64,000 bases of DNA from Woeseiaceae bacterium (GTDB lineage: Bacteria > Pseudomonadota > Gammaproteobacteria > Steroidobacterales > Woeseiaceae): assembly GCA_021773115.1 (NCBI GenBank), contig JAJFKS010000036.1, positions 62,001 to 126,000 on the forward strand, written 5' to 3'. The number at the start of each line of letters is the position of its first letter. The first letter of the stretch is position 1. Under the pieces are notes generated by a model that saw nothing but the letters and a program-made list of their open reading frames with translations, made no database searches and was not told where the DNA came from. This document shows, piece after piece, positions 27,503 through 36,764 of this stretch. Both the position numbers and the translations under genes were made by a program.

Positions 27503-27520
27503 GACGAGGTCGTCTCTGTT

Positions 27521-28414
27521 CTACGAGTCGCCGTCGGACAGGTGCCTGGCAAAAAACTCGAGCGTCCGGCGCCACGCATCCTCTGCTGCTGCCGCGTCAT
27601 AATTCCTGCCACTCGGGTTGGCGAAAGCATGCCCAACACCCGGATAAATATGCACTTCGTAGTCTTTACGCAGGCGCTCGAGCGCCTCTCGAAAAGCAAT
27701 CGCGGTCTCCACCTTGATGCCAGCGTCTTCGGCACCGAACAGTCCCAGTATCGGCGCGTTCACTGGACGCAACAAGTCATCGTCACTCGTGACCTGACCA
27801 TAGTAGATAACGGTTGCATCAATGTCGTCCGGGAATAGCTGGGCGGTGCTCAAGGACCAGCCACCGCCAAAACACCAGCCGATAGACCCCACTTTTGGCG
27901 CGCCCGCCGTCTCACTGACGAACTCGAATGCCTTTTTGATATTTTCGCGGCCGGCATCGGCATCCTCAATTGCCTCCATCATAAGTACGCGTGCTTCACC
28001 AGGCGTCGTCGCTGACTTACCGCCAAAAAGGTCGACCGCGAAAACAATATAGCCTTCACCGGCGAGGCGATCCGCCATCGCTCGAATATTGTCATTCAGT
28101 CCCCACCATTCGTGAATCATGATGATGGCCGGCAAGGGCTCAAACATGTCAGCTGGCGCCGAAAAATAACCGTAGACCAACTCGTCCTTGTACTCAGAAT
28201 AGGCCATGGTCTGTGAGATCACCGGACGCGCCGGGTCGATCATTGCTGCCGGGCTCGGTTCCGTCGTATCAGACGCATGCTCTCTTGCCATCGCATCGAC
28301 GTTCGCACGCTCGGCGTCCGCAATGCCTTTATCGTTGCTGCAGGCGGCAAGTGACGAGAGCAACAATGCCACGGATGCTCTGAATACGAAGTACTGGAAT
28401 TTGCGTCTGGCCAT
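27521..28414 (-). CDS. dienelactone hydrolase family lipoprotein
   Basis: 297 residues. The N-terminus has a lipobox-like end (LLSSLAACSND), suggesting lipidation at Cys. The alpha/beta hydrolase domain shows the oxyanion region IIMIHEWWGLND, the Cys nucleophile in GSIGWCFGGGWS, the acidic residue in LGLFGAEDAG and the His in YPGVGHAFANPSG, which together give the Cys-Asp-His triad of dienelactone hydrolases. The substrate is unknown. A second, Tat-exported paralogue is encoded at 44233-45123. Confidence 0.88.
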   Translation of the reverse strand: MARRKFQYFVFRASVALLLSSLAACSNDKGIADAERANVDAMAREHASDTTEPSPAAMIDPARPVISQTMAYSEYKDELVYGYFSAPADMFEPLPAIIMIHEWWGLNDNIRAMADRLAGEGYIVFAVDLFGGKSATTPGEARVLMMEAIEDADAGRENIKKAFEFVSETAGAPKVGSIGWCFGGGWSLSTAQLFPDDIDATVIYYGQVTSDDDLLRPVNAPILGLFGAEDAGIKVETAIAFREALERLRKDYEVHIYPGVGHAFANPSGRNYDAAAAEDAWRRTLEFFARHLSDGDS

Positions 28415-28524
28415 GCTGCTTCCTGTCCGGTTGGTTCATCGACACATCGCGAAGGAAAATGCGACGCCACCAAGTGTAATAGAAAAATGCAGCAATTGGC
28501 GATGCCTGCTTTAAACTGTGCACC

Positions 28525-30294
28525 ATGAGCCTGCTTTCGCAAACCTTGATATACCTGCTTGCAGCGGTAATCGCCGTTCCTATCAGCCGTCGTCTCGGCC
28601 TGGGCTCGGTGCTCGGCTACCTCGCGGCCGGCATTATCATTGGCCCGTTTGGTCTCGCTTTTGTTGACGACGCTGACTATATATTGCATTTCGCTGAACT
28701 CGGCGTCGTATTTCTACTGTTTATCGTCGGTCTGGAACTGAAACCATCCCGGCTCTGGGTGATGCGTCGCGTGGTATTCGGCCTGGGTGCCATGCAGGTC
28801 TTCGCCTCGTCGGCCGCCATCGCACTGGTCGCAATGGCACTTGGTGTGCACAGCAACGTTGCGATCGTATCCGGTCTGATTCTTGGCTTGTCATCGACAG
28901 CGTTTGTCCTGCAAATGCTTGCTGAAAAAAAGGAACTCGCGACCAGTCACGGCAGGGCCGCCTTCTCCATATTGCTCTTCCAGGACCTCGCGGCGATTCC
29001 CTTGATAGCAATTTTGCCGCTGCTGGGTACCAATGCGTCTTTGAGTGAGGGCGTGAATTTTGCACAACTCGGTTTGATGGCCGCGACTATCGGCGGACTG
29101 ATCATCGCTGGACGCTTTTTGCTAAAGCCGGCTTTCAAGATCGCGGCGCGATCCGGTATTCCCGAAATTTTCACAGCCACCGCCCTGCTCGTCGTGATCG
29201 GCTCGGCATTGCTCATGCAAGTCGCCGGAATGTCCATGGTTCTCGGTGCCTTTATCGCAGGTATGATGCTCGCCGAATCTGAGTTCCGGCATCAGCTCGA
29301 GGCCGATATCGCGCCGTTCAAGGGACTATTGCTCGGACTGTTCTTTATCGCGGTCGGCATGTCCGTCAACATCGGACTGCTGCTTGAAATACCGGGCCGC
29401 ATCCTGCTCATTGTCGGCTTGCTCATGGCAACGAAGGCCCTCGTCCTGTTTGGCCTTGCGCTGCGTTTCGGCATGTGTGACCGCACCGCTGCGATGAAGC
29501 TCGCTGTGGTGCTGGCACAGGGTGGTGAGTTCGCATTTGTCCTATTGTCACTTGCCGCCAGTGAGTCAGTATTGCCGCAGGGCATCATCGATGAGCTCGT
29601 GCTGGCCGTTGCGCTGTCGATGTTGATGACGCCATTTGCATATGCCGCAGCCGAGGCCGCCGGTCGAAAAATAAAGCCGGAAGAGGAGAAAGCCTTTGAC
29701 GTGCCGACTGATGACGATCATGAGGTTCTGATTGTCGGCTTCGGCCGTGTTGGTCAAATCGTTGGTCGCCTGCTGACCATAGTGGGCAAATCATTCACAG
29801 CCCTCGAGAGAGACTCATCACAAGTCGAATTTGTACGGCGCTACGGGGCAACCGTGCATTATGGCGACGCAGCACGGCTTGATTTACTGCGCGCGGCAGG
29901 TGCTAACAAAGCAAAAATATTTGTCCTGGCTGTATCGAACATCGAGGAGTCGATCAAAATTGCCGAAGCCGTCAAGCGCAACTTTCCGCACCTGAAGATC
30001 ATCGCGCGCGCAAGAAATCGACGTCATGCACACAAACTCATGAATATTGGTATTGAGCACATTTTTCGAGAAACCCTGTTGTCCAGCCTGGCGATGTCAG
30101 AACAGGTTCTGCGACAACTTGGGCGAGATGCCAGGGATGCGAAACATATTGTCGAAGCATTTGGTGCGCGCGATGAGCGCTTATTGAAGGAACAATTTGA
30201 GATGCAGGATTCCGAAGAAAAGCTCATTCAGTCGACAAAAGACACGGCAAAAGAGCTTGAGTCACTGCTGCGCCAAGACAAACCAATCAGTTAG
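28525..30294 (+). CDS. CPA2 cation:proton antiporter with RCK domain (KefB/KefC-like)
   Basis: 589 residues. About 12 transmembrane segments occupy residues 1-380, including GLELKPSRLW and SILLFQDLAAIPLIAILP, where the FQDL Asp is the conserved exchange site. A cytosolic Rossmann TrkA-N/RCK domain follows (EVLIVGFGRVGQIVGRLL, about 400-520) with an acidic helical tail. The family exports K+ or Na+ in exchange for protons and is gated by nucleotides or glutathione adducts. Glutathione control is not shown here. It is divergent from the dienelactone hydrolase gene and abuts a small convergent membrane gene. Confidence 0.93.
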   Translation: MSLLSQTLIYLLAAVIAVPISRRLGLGSVLGYLAAGIIIGPFGLAFVDDADYILHFAELGVVFLLFIVGLELKPSRLWVMRRVVFGLGAMQVFASSAAIALVAMALGVHSNVAIVSGLILGLSSTAFVLQMLAEKKELATSHGRAAFSILLFQDLAAIPLIAILPLLGTNASLSEGVNFAQLGLMAATIGGLIIAGRFLLKPAFKIAARSGIPEIFTATALLVVIGSALLMQVAGMSMVLGAFIAGMMLAESEFRHQLEADIAPFKGLLLGLFFIAVGMSVNIGLLLEIPGRILLIVGLLMATKALVLFGLALRFGMCDRTAAMKLAVVLAQGGEFAFVLLSLAASESVLPQGIIDELVLAVALSMLMTPFAYAAAEAAGRKIKPEEEKAFDVPTDDDHEVLIVGFGRVGQIVGRLLTIVGKSFTALERDSSQVEFVRRYGATVHYGDAARLDLLRAAGANKAKIFVLAVSNIEESIKIAEAVKRNFPHLKIIARARNRRHAHKLMNIGIEHIFRETLLSSLAMSEQVLRQLGRDARDAKHIVEAFGARDERLLKEQFEMQDSEEKLIQSTKDTAKELESLLRQDKPIS

Positions 30295-30450
30295 CTAGTC
30301 GTCTTCATCATCGTCCCATTCCTTGAGCTTGCTCTTGTCGACCTGCTGCCACTCCCGATCGCTTTGCCGCATATATCCAACAATTTTTGCGATTGTGTAC
30401 ACCACAAGCACAACGATAAAGATTAGAAGATATTTTAGCCCATCAGGCAT
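30295..30450 (-). CDS. 51-residue membrane protein with acidic tail
   Basis: ATG 30450 to TAG 30295. The N-terminal helix LKYLLIFIVVLVVYTIAKIV (residues 5-24) is a single transmembrane span. The cytoplasmic or periplasmic tail ends in EWDDDEDD, strongly acidic. A GAGG ribosome site lies nine bases before the ATG. A longer upstream reading to 31188 overlaps the MATE gene and is rejected. It is convergent with the antiporter gene, whose stop is adjacent. Function is unknown. Confidence 0.6.
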   Translation of the reverse strand: MPDGLKYLLIFIVVLVVYTIAKIVGYMRQSDREWQQVDKSKLKEWDDDEDD

Positions 30451-30483
30451 GATACGAACCTCGCGGTGTTCTGAATCATTGTA

Positions 30484-31899
30484 ATGAACAATTCGATCGA
30501 ACGACAATCTGCATGGCGTCGCACCCGCAATTTCCTGCGCGAAGCATTGCGAGACAATAGCGAAGACTTTACCTCGGGTCCGATAGGGCGCGCCCTCGGC
30601 CTGCTCGCGATACCCATGATGCTCGAGATGGCCATGGAGTCGATCTTCGCCGTCGTCGATATCGCGTTTGTGTCCCGGCTCGGTACAGATGCCGTCGCTG
30701 CGGTGGGCATTACCGAAGCATTGATTACGGTCCTCTATGGACTCGCGATCGGGCTGGGAATGGGGCTGACCGCGATGGTGTCGCGCCGTATCGGCGAAAA
30801 TGATCCACTTGGTGCTGCCGAAGCCACCGGGCAGGCCATCTGGATTGGCGCGCTGCTGTCTGTCGTCATTGGCGTTGGCGGCGTCGTCTACGCCGAAGAT
30901 TTGCTTACGATCATGGGTGCAAGCGATGGCGTTATTGAGCAAGGCAAGGGATTTACAGCGGTGCTTCTCGGTGGCTCGGTCAGCATCATCTACCTGTTCC
31001 TGCTCAATGCGGCATTCCGCGGTGCTGGTGACGCGACGGTCGCCCTGCGCTCGCTCTGGCTCGCAAATGGAATCAACATCGTTCTGGACCCCTGCCTGAT
31101 ATTCGGGCTTGGCCCGTTTCCGGAGTTGGGCGTTACCGGCGCCGCCGTTGCAACAACTATTGGCCGCGGCGTCGGAGTACTTTACCAACTCTGGTACTTA
31201 TTGAATGGTCGTGGCCGAATCGAGTTTCATACTCGCAACCTGCGCTTAAATTGTGCACTCGCGATGCAACTCGCACGCATATCCCTGGGTGGTATTGCAC
31301 AGTTCATGATCGCGACCGCAAGCTGGATCGCCGTCATGCGAATCGTCGCTGTTTATGGCAGCGCTGCGATAGCGGCGTACACGATCGCACTGCGAATGAT
31401 GGAGTTTATTTTCCTGCCGGCCTGGGGTCTCGGAAACGCTGCTGCAACGCTGGTCGGCCAGAACCTGGGTGCACAAAAGCCGGATCGGGCCGAAAAGTCG
31501 GCCTGGCAAGCGGCCAGGTACAACGCCTTATTCATGACTTTTACAGGCGTCTTCTTGCTGATCTTCGCCGAATTCGTTACCGGACTGTTTACCAATCAGG
31601 CGGACGTTCTGCGATGGGGCACGAGCTGCCTGCAGATCATGAGTATCGGCTTCCCAATGTATGCCGTCGGCATGGTCGTGGTGCAGGCATTGAATGGAGC
31701 GGGTGATACGCTGACTCCAGCAATACTCAATATCATCTGCTTTTGGTTGGTGCAAATTCCAGCGGCCTGGTGGCTGGCAACACAGACGGCACTGGGCCCG
31801 AACGGCGCTTTCATTGCGATAGTCATTGCCGAGTCATTGCTGACCATTCTCGCCACGCTGCTGTTTCGTAAAGGGGCGTGGAAGTTGCAAACAGTGTAA
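30484..31899 (+). CDS. MATE family efflux transporter
   Basis: 471 residues with 12 transmembrane segments in two repeats. Typical MATE stretches: IFAVVDIAFVSRLGTDAVAAVGI in the first helix pair, NAAFRGAGDATVAL, and in the second half GLGNAAATLVGQNLGAQKPDRA and VVVQALNGAGDTLTPAILN. The family exports drugs or organic cations using Na+ or H+ gradients across the inner membrane. Substrate specificity cannot be read from the sequence. It is divergent from the small membrane gene. Confidence 0.93.
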   Translation: MNNSIERQSAWRRTRNFLREALRDNSEDFTSGPIGRALGLLAIPMMLEMAMESIFAVVDIAFVSRLGTDAVAAVGITEALITVLYGLAIGLGMGLTAMVSRRIGENDPLGAAEATGQAIWIGALLSVVIGVGGVVYAEDLLTIMGASDGVIEQGKGFTAVLLGGSVSIIYLFLLNAAFRGAGDATVALRSLWLANGINIVLDPCLIFGLGPFPELGVTGAAVATTIGRGVGVLYQLWYLLNGRGRIEFHTRNLRLNCALAMQLARISLGGIAQFMIATASWIAVMRIVAVYGSAAIAAYTIALRMMEFIFLPAWGLGNAAATLVGQNLGAQKPDRAEKSAWQAARYNALFMTFTGVFLLIFAEFVTGLFTNQADVLRWGTSCLQIMSIGFPMYAVGMVVVQALNGAGDTLTPAILNIICFWLVQIPAAWWLATQTALGPNGAFIAIVIAESLLTILATLLFRKGAWKLQTV

Positions 31900-31941
31900 A
31901 TTTCGCTTTCTCAGCCCAGCGATCCCAATGAGTAGCAACCT

Positions 31942-32475
31942 ATGAACGACTTATCCAGACTCGCCAACATAGCCGAAATTTTCAGCGCCCTCGTCGTGAT
32001 CGGCGGCATCATTTTTGCCGTAATTCAAATGCGCCAGACACGACAGCAACGGCGGGAACTCGCGGCGATTGAATTATTTCGATCCTTCGGTAGCCCAAAA
32101 TTCAGCGAAGCCTATCGCAATGTCCTGCGATTTGAAGACGGCATGTCGGGTAAGCAACTGAAAGAGGCCTGCCCTGAATGTGAGCAATACGCAATGCAAA
32201 TCGCGACAACCATGGAGAACATAGGCGTCATGATGTATCAGCGCATCGTACCAGCCACGGTTGTTTATCACCTGATCGGCTCGAGCGCGGTTATCCTGTG
32301 GAAAAAGCTCGACGTCTGGGCCCAAGATTTGCGCACCGAGCACGGTAATCCCTACGCCTTCGAATGGTTCCAGTGGCTGGCAATGCAACTCGAGGAAATG
32401 CACGACGATTCCATCGGTCCGGCACATGAATCCAAGGCCGACTGGAAACCGCTAAGAAGTCACAGCGACATTTAG
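31942..32475 (+). CDS. single-span membrane protein of unknown function
   Basis: 177 residues. One transmembrane helix (about 13-30, FSALVVIGGIIFAVIQM) is followed by a mostly helical domain with a CPEC motif (EACPECEQYAMQ). The layout resembles DUF4760-type proteins, but I cannot assign a family with confidence. Its TAG and the GTG start of the downstream ABC ATPase share one base, so the two are coupled. Confidence 0.7.
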   Translation: MNDLSRLANIAEIFSALVVIGGIIFAVIQMRQTRQQRRELAAIELFRSFGSPKFSEAYRNVLRFEDGMSGKQLKEACPECEQYAMQIATTMENIGVMMYQRIVPATVVYHLIGSSAVILWKKLDVWAQDLRTEHGNPYAFEWFQWLAMQLEEMHDDSIGPAHESKADWKPLRSHSDI

Positions 32476-33284
32476 TGGCGCTCATCGCAATACCTGACGC
32501 AAAACTTCTCGAGATTCGCAACGCGACAATCTGGCGCGGATCCAGCTGTGTTTTCGAGCAACTGACACTCGACATTGAACAGCACGAGCGCGTCGCCATT
32601 CTCGGCCCCAATGGCTGTGGCAAGACAACGCTTCTTAAAACAATCAACCGCGAGTTGTATCCGGTGGTCGCACCCGGTAGCTACATTCGAGTACTCGGTC
32701 GGGAAAAATGGAATGTTTGGGAGCTGCGCAAGCGTATCGGCGTTGTATCCAATGATTTGCAGCAATGCTATACGCCGACGACCACCGCAATTGAAGTCGT
32801 CATCTCCGGCTTCCATTCGAGCATCGGGGTGCATGGTATTCTTGCCGAGCGTATAAACCGTGAACAGATTGACGCATCGATGAGTGCACTACAAAGTATC
32901 GGCATCGCCAGCCTTCACGACACCCAGCTGAAACACATGTCGTCGGGCCAGCAGCGACGCTGTCTGTTGGCGCGTGCGCTGGTGCACGATCCCGCGACGC
33001 TGATCCTGGATGAGCCGACCGCGGGCCTTGATTTCGCCGCGAGTTTTGATTACCTCGAGCGAATACGTGAACTCGCTCGCCTGGGGCGCAATATCGTAAT
33101 CGTCACACACCACTTGGACGAAATTCCACCTGAGTTGGATCGGGTAATTCTGCTGAAGCAGGGAAAGGTGGTTGCCGATGGTCCGAAAAGGCGGGTCCTG
33201 ACGGGCGAAATGCTTAGCGATGTCTATGAAACAGCGATTCGAGTCGCCGAAGTTGACGGATATTTCCTCGCCTACCCCGGCTGA
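32475..33284 (+). CDS. stand-alone ABC transporter ATPase
   Basis: 269 residues from a GTG start. Walker A is GPNGCGKTTLL, the signature is MSSGQQRRCLLARALV (a degenerate LSGGQ), Walker B is TLILDEPTAGLD and the switch His is in VTHHLDE. It resembles the ATPase class of YlmA/ModF-like proteins. No permease or binding protein gene lies nearby, so its partner is unknown. It may act in trans or in a non-transport role. It is coupled to the upstream membrane protein gene by a one-base overlap. Confidence 0.88.
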   Translation: MALIAIPDAKLLEIRNATIWRGSSCVFEQLTLDIEQHERVAILGPNGCGKTTLLKTINRELYPVVAPGSYIRVLGREKWNVWELRKRIGVVSNDLQQCYTPTTTAIEVVISGFHSSIGVHGILAERINREQIDASMSALQSIGIASLHDTQLKHMSSGQQRRCLLARALVHDPATLILDEPTAGLDFAASFDYLERIRELARLGRNIVIVTHHLDEIPPELDRVILLKQGKVVADGPKRRVLTGEMLSDVYETAIRVAEVDGYFLAYPG

Positions 33285-33342
33285 TGATGTGCAGCTTTCA
33301 GGAAATGTGACCTGATTCGTTACTTCGCACTGACTTCGGCTT

Positions 33343-34062
33343 ATGCTTCGCCTTATGTTGAAAACATCGCGAACTATCCTTGGAGCCATGCCACTGATCG
33401 CAATGCCGGCGCTGGCTGCGGACGGAGCATTCCGGACCGGCATCACCGGTGTGGGACCAGCGATGTTTCTGTTCACGCTCGCGGCCGCACTTTTGCTCAC
33501 ACTCATATTCCGCTCGACCGCGAATCACCTGGCACGATTTGTCACGGCGAAATTCGGCCAGTGGCGGATTCGAGCAGCCCTTGCCAAACGTAGCCCGGAC
33601 GTTCTTCACGACTTCATTCTGCCCGGGGCCTACGGCGGCCTGGCGAAGATTGACCATGCCATCCTGACCGCAGGCGGCATTCTTTGTATTCAATCAAAGC
33701 ATTTCAGCGGAGTTGTGTTCGGTGCCGCGGATGAGGCGCAATGGACAAATGTTGACGGCGTAAAACGGCGTCGCTTTCTGAATCCGCTGATACAGAATGA
33801 AGGGCGTACGCGTGCCTTGCGGAAAGTCATTCCGGATGTTCCTGTCGAAAATCTCGTCATCTTCACCGGCAACGTCGAGTTCACGACGCCGCCACCCAAA
33901 AATGTCATCCACATCGATGACCTTGAAAGCTACGTCACGAAGTTTGTATTCGGCCCGAGTAAGGTTGATGACTGGCATGCTGTCTGGATGTCAGTCAATG
34001 CGGCCGCGATGACTGACGAAGGCTCTCGCAAAGATTTTCAAGCGCAGGTCGGCTTCGGCTAG
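33343..34062 (+). CDS. NERD-domain (nuclease-related) membrane protein
   Basis: 239 residues. A signal-like N-terminus (to about AMPALAADG) and a transmembrane helix (about 40-60) precede a NERD domain: GGLAKIDHAILTAGGILCIQSKHFSGVVFG. The PD-(D/E)xK-like core shows Asp (KIDHAIL) and Lys (QSK), but the expected Glu of E-x-K reads Gln. The family is linked to DNA binding or nuclease functions, though most members are uncharacterised. The start may also be at residue 5 (33355). Confidence 0.75.
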   Translation: MLRLMLKTSRTILGAMPLIAMPALAADGAFRTGITGVGPAMFLFTLAAALLLTLIFRSTANHLARFVTAKFGQWRIRAALAKRSPDVLHDFILPGAYGGLAKIDHAILTAGGILCIQSKHFSGVVFGAADEAQWTNVDGVKRRRFLNPLIQNEGRTRALRKVIPDVPVENLVIFTGNVEFTTPPPKNVIHIDDLESYVTKFVFGPSKVDDWHAVWMSVNAAAMTDEGSRKDFQAQVGFG

Positions 34063-34128
34063 CAGGCTGCACGGCGGCCACGCCGATGTTCTATACTCAG
34101 CCGCAACCTGAAGCCTGAGGCGTAGCGC

Positions 34129-35352
34129 ATGGAATTGGACACCACCCAGACTTTGATCTCGTCCCCCATCGGGGTGCTTGCCGTACTGACCGCTGTTGCT
34201 GCCTTCTTTTTTCTGTTGGCACAGCTTACCGATGCAAAGCTGTTCAAGTTTCTGCCGCCACTACTATTTATCTACGCAACCCCTGTGTTCCTCAGCAACC
34301 TGACCGTCGCCGGTCACAATGTCATTCCCAACAATTCGATGATCTATAGCGGACTCAGTCTATACCTGTTGCCGGTGTTCATTGTATTGATGCTGATCAA
34401 GGTCAATGTACCTGCCGTCGTCAAGGTCATGGGCAAAGGCGTGCTCGTGATGTTTATGGGAACCGCAGGTGTCATGGTTGGCGGTGTCGTGGCGTATGTT
34501 GTTGTGCATAGCTGGTTACCGGACGACTCCTGGAAAGGGATTGGTACGCTGGCGGGGAGCTGGATCGGGGGTACCGCAAACATGCTGGCGACGAAAGAAA
34601 TGCTTGGCGCGTCGGACGCGCAACTCGGCCTGGCCGTGGTTGCAGACAATGTGATCTATATCGTCTGGTTGCCAATTCTTTTGATGTCACGTGACTATGC
34701 TGAGCGCTTTAACAAGTGGGCGCGAGTCCCGGCAGACCGCATCGCCGCGATGGATGCTGCCGCTGAACTGCATATCGAAGAAGATCACGCACCAACAATG
34801 CAGCAGTACTTGTATCTGGCAGCCGTCGTATTCGGTGTTGCCGCAATCGGTCATGTCGTCGCACCACCGGTAGCCGAATGGATCGGCGATGCAAGCCCAG
34901 CTCTCGCCGGTATCTTTTCCGAGACCACGGTGCGAATCCTGATCGTGACGACAATCGCCTTATTCCTTTCGACCACGCCAGTGTCGACACTGCCCAGTTC
35001 GACAGCGATCGGCACAGCGATTGTTTACATTTTCGTCGCGGGCATGGGCGCACGCGCCGAAGTCTCCGGTCTGATTGACGCGCCAGCATTCGTACTCGGT
35101 GCATTTATCTGGATATTCATACACGGCCTGTTCATGCTCGCTGGTGCCTGGATATTCAGAGTCGACGTGCACAGTGTGGCGATCGCATCAGCAGCAAATA
35201 TCGGTGCGGCAGCATCCGCGCCGATCGTGGCGGCACATCACCGGCCAAGTCTCGTGCCTGCATCAATCCTGCTGGCCTTACTCGGCTATGCAATGGGCAA
35301 TTATCTCGCGCCCCTGACCGGCCATCTCGCGAGACTTGCAGTCGGTCAATAG
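34129..35352 (+). CDS. DUF819 family membrane protein (YjcL-like)
   Basis: 407 residues with about ten transmembrane segments. It has the DUF819 patterns GSWIGGTANMLATKEMLG and the glycine/alanine-rich last helices (ASAANIGAAASAPIVAAHH). The family is predicted to be a transporter, with unknown substrate. A GAGG element eight bases before the ATG could be its ribosome site. The MBL-fold gene follows after two bases, so the pair is probably an operon. Confidence 0.87.
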   Translation: MELDTTQTLISSPIGVLAVLTAVAAFFFLLAQLTDAKLFKFLPPLLFIYATPVFLSNLTVAGHNVIPNNSMIYSGLSLYLLPVFIVLMLIKVNVPAVVKVMGKGVLVMFMGTAGVMVGGVVAYVVVHSWLPDDSWKGIGTLAGSWIGGTANMLATKEMLGASDAQLGLAVVADNVIYIVWLPILLMSRDYAERFNKWARVPADRIAAMDAAAELHIEEDHAPTMQQYLYLAAVVFGVAAIGHVVAPPVAEWIGDASPALAGIFSETTVRILIVTTIALFLSTTPVSTLPSSTAIGTAIVYIFVAGMGARAEVSGLIDAPAFVLGAFIWIFIHGLFMLAGAWIFRVDVHSVAIASAANIGAAASAPIVAAHHRPSLVPASILLALLGYAMGNYLAPLTGHLARLAVGQ

Positions 35353-35354
35353 CG

Positions 35355-36383
35355 ATGTGGCGGACTTACGTCAAGCACGCCACCTGGACGATCGTCACGA
35401 TTGCGCTGATTGTCACCGTGCTCGCGGTGTTGCTGTGGCGCGATCGTCCGAGCCTTGATGCAATTGACTGGCCGACACCGGCAATTGCCTCGGCCGCAAC
35501 GCCCGACTCGGTCACTGTTACCTGGCTCGGCGTCTCGACGTTGCTGTTCGATGATGGCGAGACGCAGATACTGATCGATGGCTTTTTCTCACGAGCATCT
35601 ATCACCGATATCCTGCTTGGACGCAGCGTCGACAACGATGCGGCAACGATCAACTATGCAATGAATGAATTCCGCATGCGCAGCCTCGCTGCGATTATTC
35701 CGGTACACAGCCACTTCGATCACGCGATGGACATCGGTGCAATCGCGAATCGTTCCAGTGCATCGATACTCGGTTCAAAAACCACGGCGCAGATCGCACG
35801 CGGTGCCGGGGTGCCAGAGGACCAGATCAACGTGGTTGAAACCATAGAAAGTTTCGAGTTCGGCGATTTTCGCGTGACGCTGCGGCCGTCGGGCCACGCG
35901 CCCGTCGGCTGGCATGGCTCGGTCCCGCTGGACGGCTCAATCGACGAGCCTCTGGTATTGCCGCAGCCCATCACCGCCTGGCGCATGGGCGGCGCCTATA
36001 CGATCATCATTGAACACCCGCAAGGTACGGCGCTGGTGCAAGGCAGCGCCGCGTACAGGAAGTATGAGCTGCAGGATATTTCGGCCGATGTGGTATTTCT
36101 CGGCATTGCCCAGCTCGAATCACTGGGGCACGATTATGCCGAGCTGTATTGGCAACACACCGTCACCGCGACCGGCAGCCACAGCGTTTACCCGATACAT
36201 TTTGACGACTATACAAAACCTTTCGGGGTCGTTGAGTTGCCACCGAGAGTCATCGATAACGTACCGAAAACCGCTCGCTGGTTGAGTGAATTTCGCCGCC
36301 GCTGGGACAGCGACACCTCGCTGTTCATCCCGGATTTTGGCAAACCGATTGCAATCTACGCGCAGCCAGCATCCGAGTCATGA
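35355..36383 (+). CDS. MBL-fold metallo-hydrolase, membrane-anchored
   Basis: 342 residues. An N-terminal transmembrane helix (about 12-28) is followed by a metallo-beta-lactamase fold. VTWLGVSTLLFDDGETQILIDG opens the fold and HSHFDHAMD gives the first metal-binding H-x-H-x-D-H signature. It resembles L-ascorbate-6-phosphate lactonase-like and NAPE-PLD-like members. The location of the catalytic part, probably periplasmic, is inferred. Its 3' end overlaps the convergent GIY-YIG gene by 28 bases. Confidence 0.85.
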   Translation: MWRTYVKHATWTIVTIALIVTVLAVLLWRDRPSLDAIDWPTPAIASAATPDSVTVTWLGVSTLLFDDGETQILIDGFFSRASITDILLGRSVDNDAATINYAMNEFRMRSLAAIIPVHSHFDHAMDIGAIANRSSASILGSKTTAQIARGAGVPEDQINVVETIESFEFGDFRVTLRPSGHAPVGWHGSVPLDGSIDEPLVLPQPITAWRMGGAYTIIIEHPQGTALVQGSAAYRKYELQDISADVVFLGIAQLESLGHDYAELYWQHTVTATGSHSVYPIHFDDYTKPFGVVELPPRVIDNVPKTARWLSEFRRRWDSDTSLFIPDFGKPIAIYAQPASES

Positions 36384-36664
36384 GCCGCACCCAGGCTGCT
36401 CAAGTTGGCACGACCGTCGATTAAATCCTGTTTCTGCGGTCGACTCAGCTGCTTGATTCGGTATTCAAGCCGCGACGCCACCGAGCGATTACCAACGGCC
36501 TCCGAGAATACCAGCGTTAATGGACCACGGCCCTTGAGATACTTCGCCCCGCGTGGGCTGCTTTCGTGTTCGCCGATGCGTCTGTCCACGTCGGCGGCGA
36601 TGCCGGTGTAGTAGCTGTCATCGGCGCAGCGCAGAATGTAGACGCTGTACTCAGCACCCGCCAT
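36356..36664 (-). CDS. GIY-YIG nuclease family protein (YhbQ-like)
   Basis: 102 residues from the ATG at 36664, chosen because the domain opens AGAEYSVYILRCADDSYYTG and the longer upstream start adds basic unconserved residues. The GIY-YIG signature appears as YSVYIL...YYTGIA, followed by DVDRRIGEHES (catalytic Arg in the typical position) and RLEYRIKQLSR. Small UPF0213-type members are thought to act in DNA repair or recombination, but function is not established. Its end overlaps the MBL-fold gene. Confidence 0.9.
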   Translation of the reverse strand: MAGAEYSVYILRCADDSYYTGIAADVDRRIGEHESSPRGAKYLKGRGPLTLVFSEAVGNRSVASRLEYRIKQLSRPQKQDLIDGRANLSSLGAAHDSDAGCA

Positions 36665-36764
36665 CTTAGCTGTTGCTTTTGACACGTTCGGTCGACGCCG
36701 GATCCGACTGCGGTGGCGGGTCTTTGTCACAGCGCCCGCAATTTGGCTTCAATTGCAACACGAC

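Noticed and set aside
30295..31188. 297-residue version of the small acidic-tail gene
   Set aside because: The upstream part overlaps the MATE gene and has no membrane or family pattern; only the last 51 residues look like a protein.
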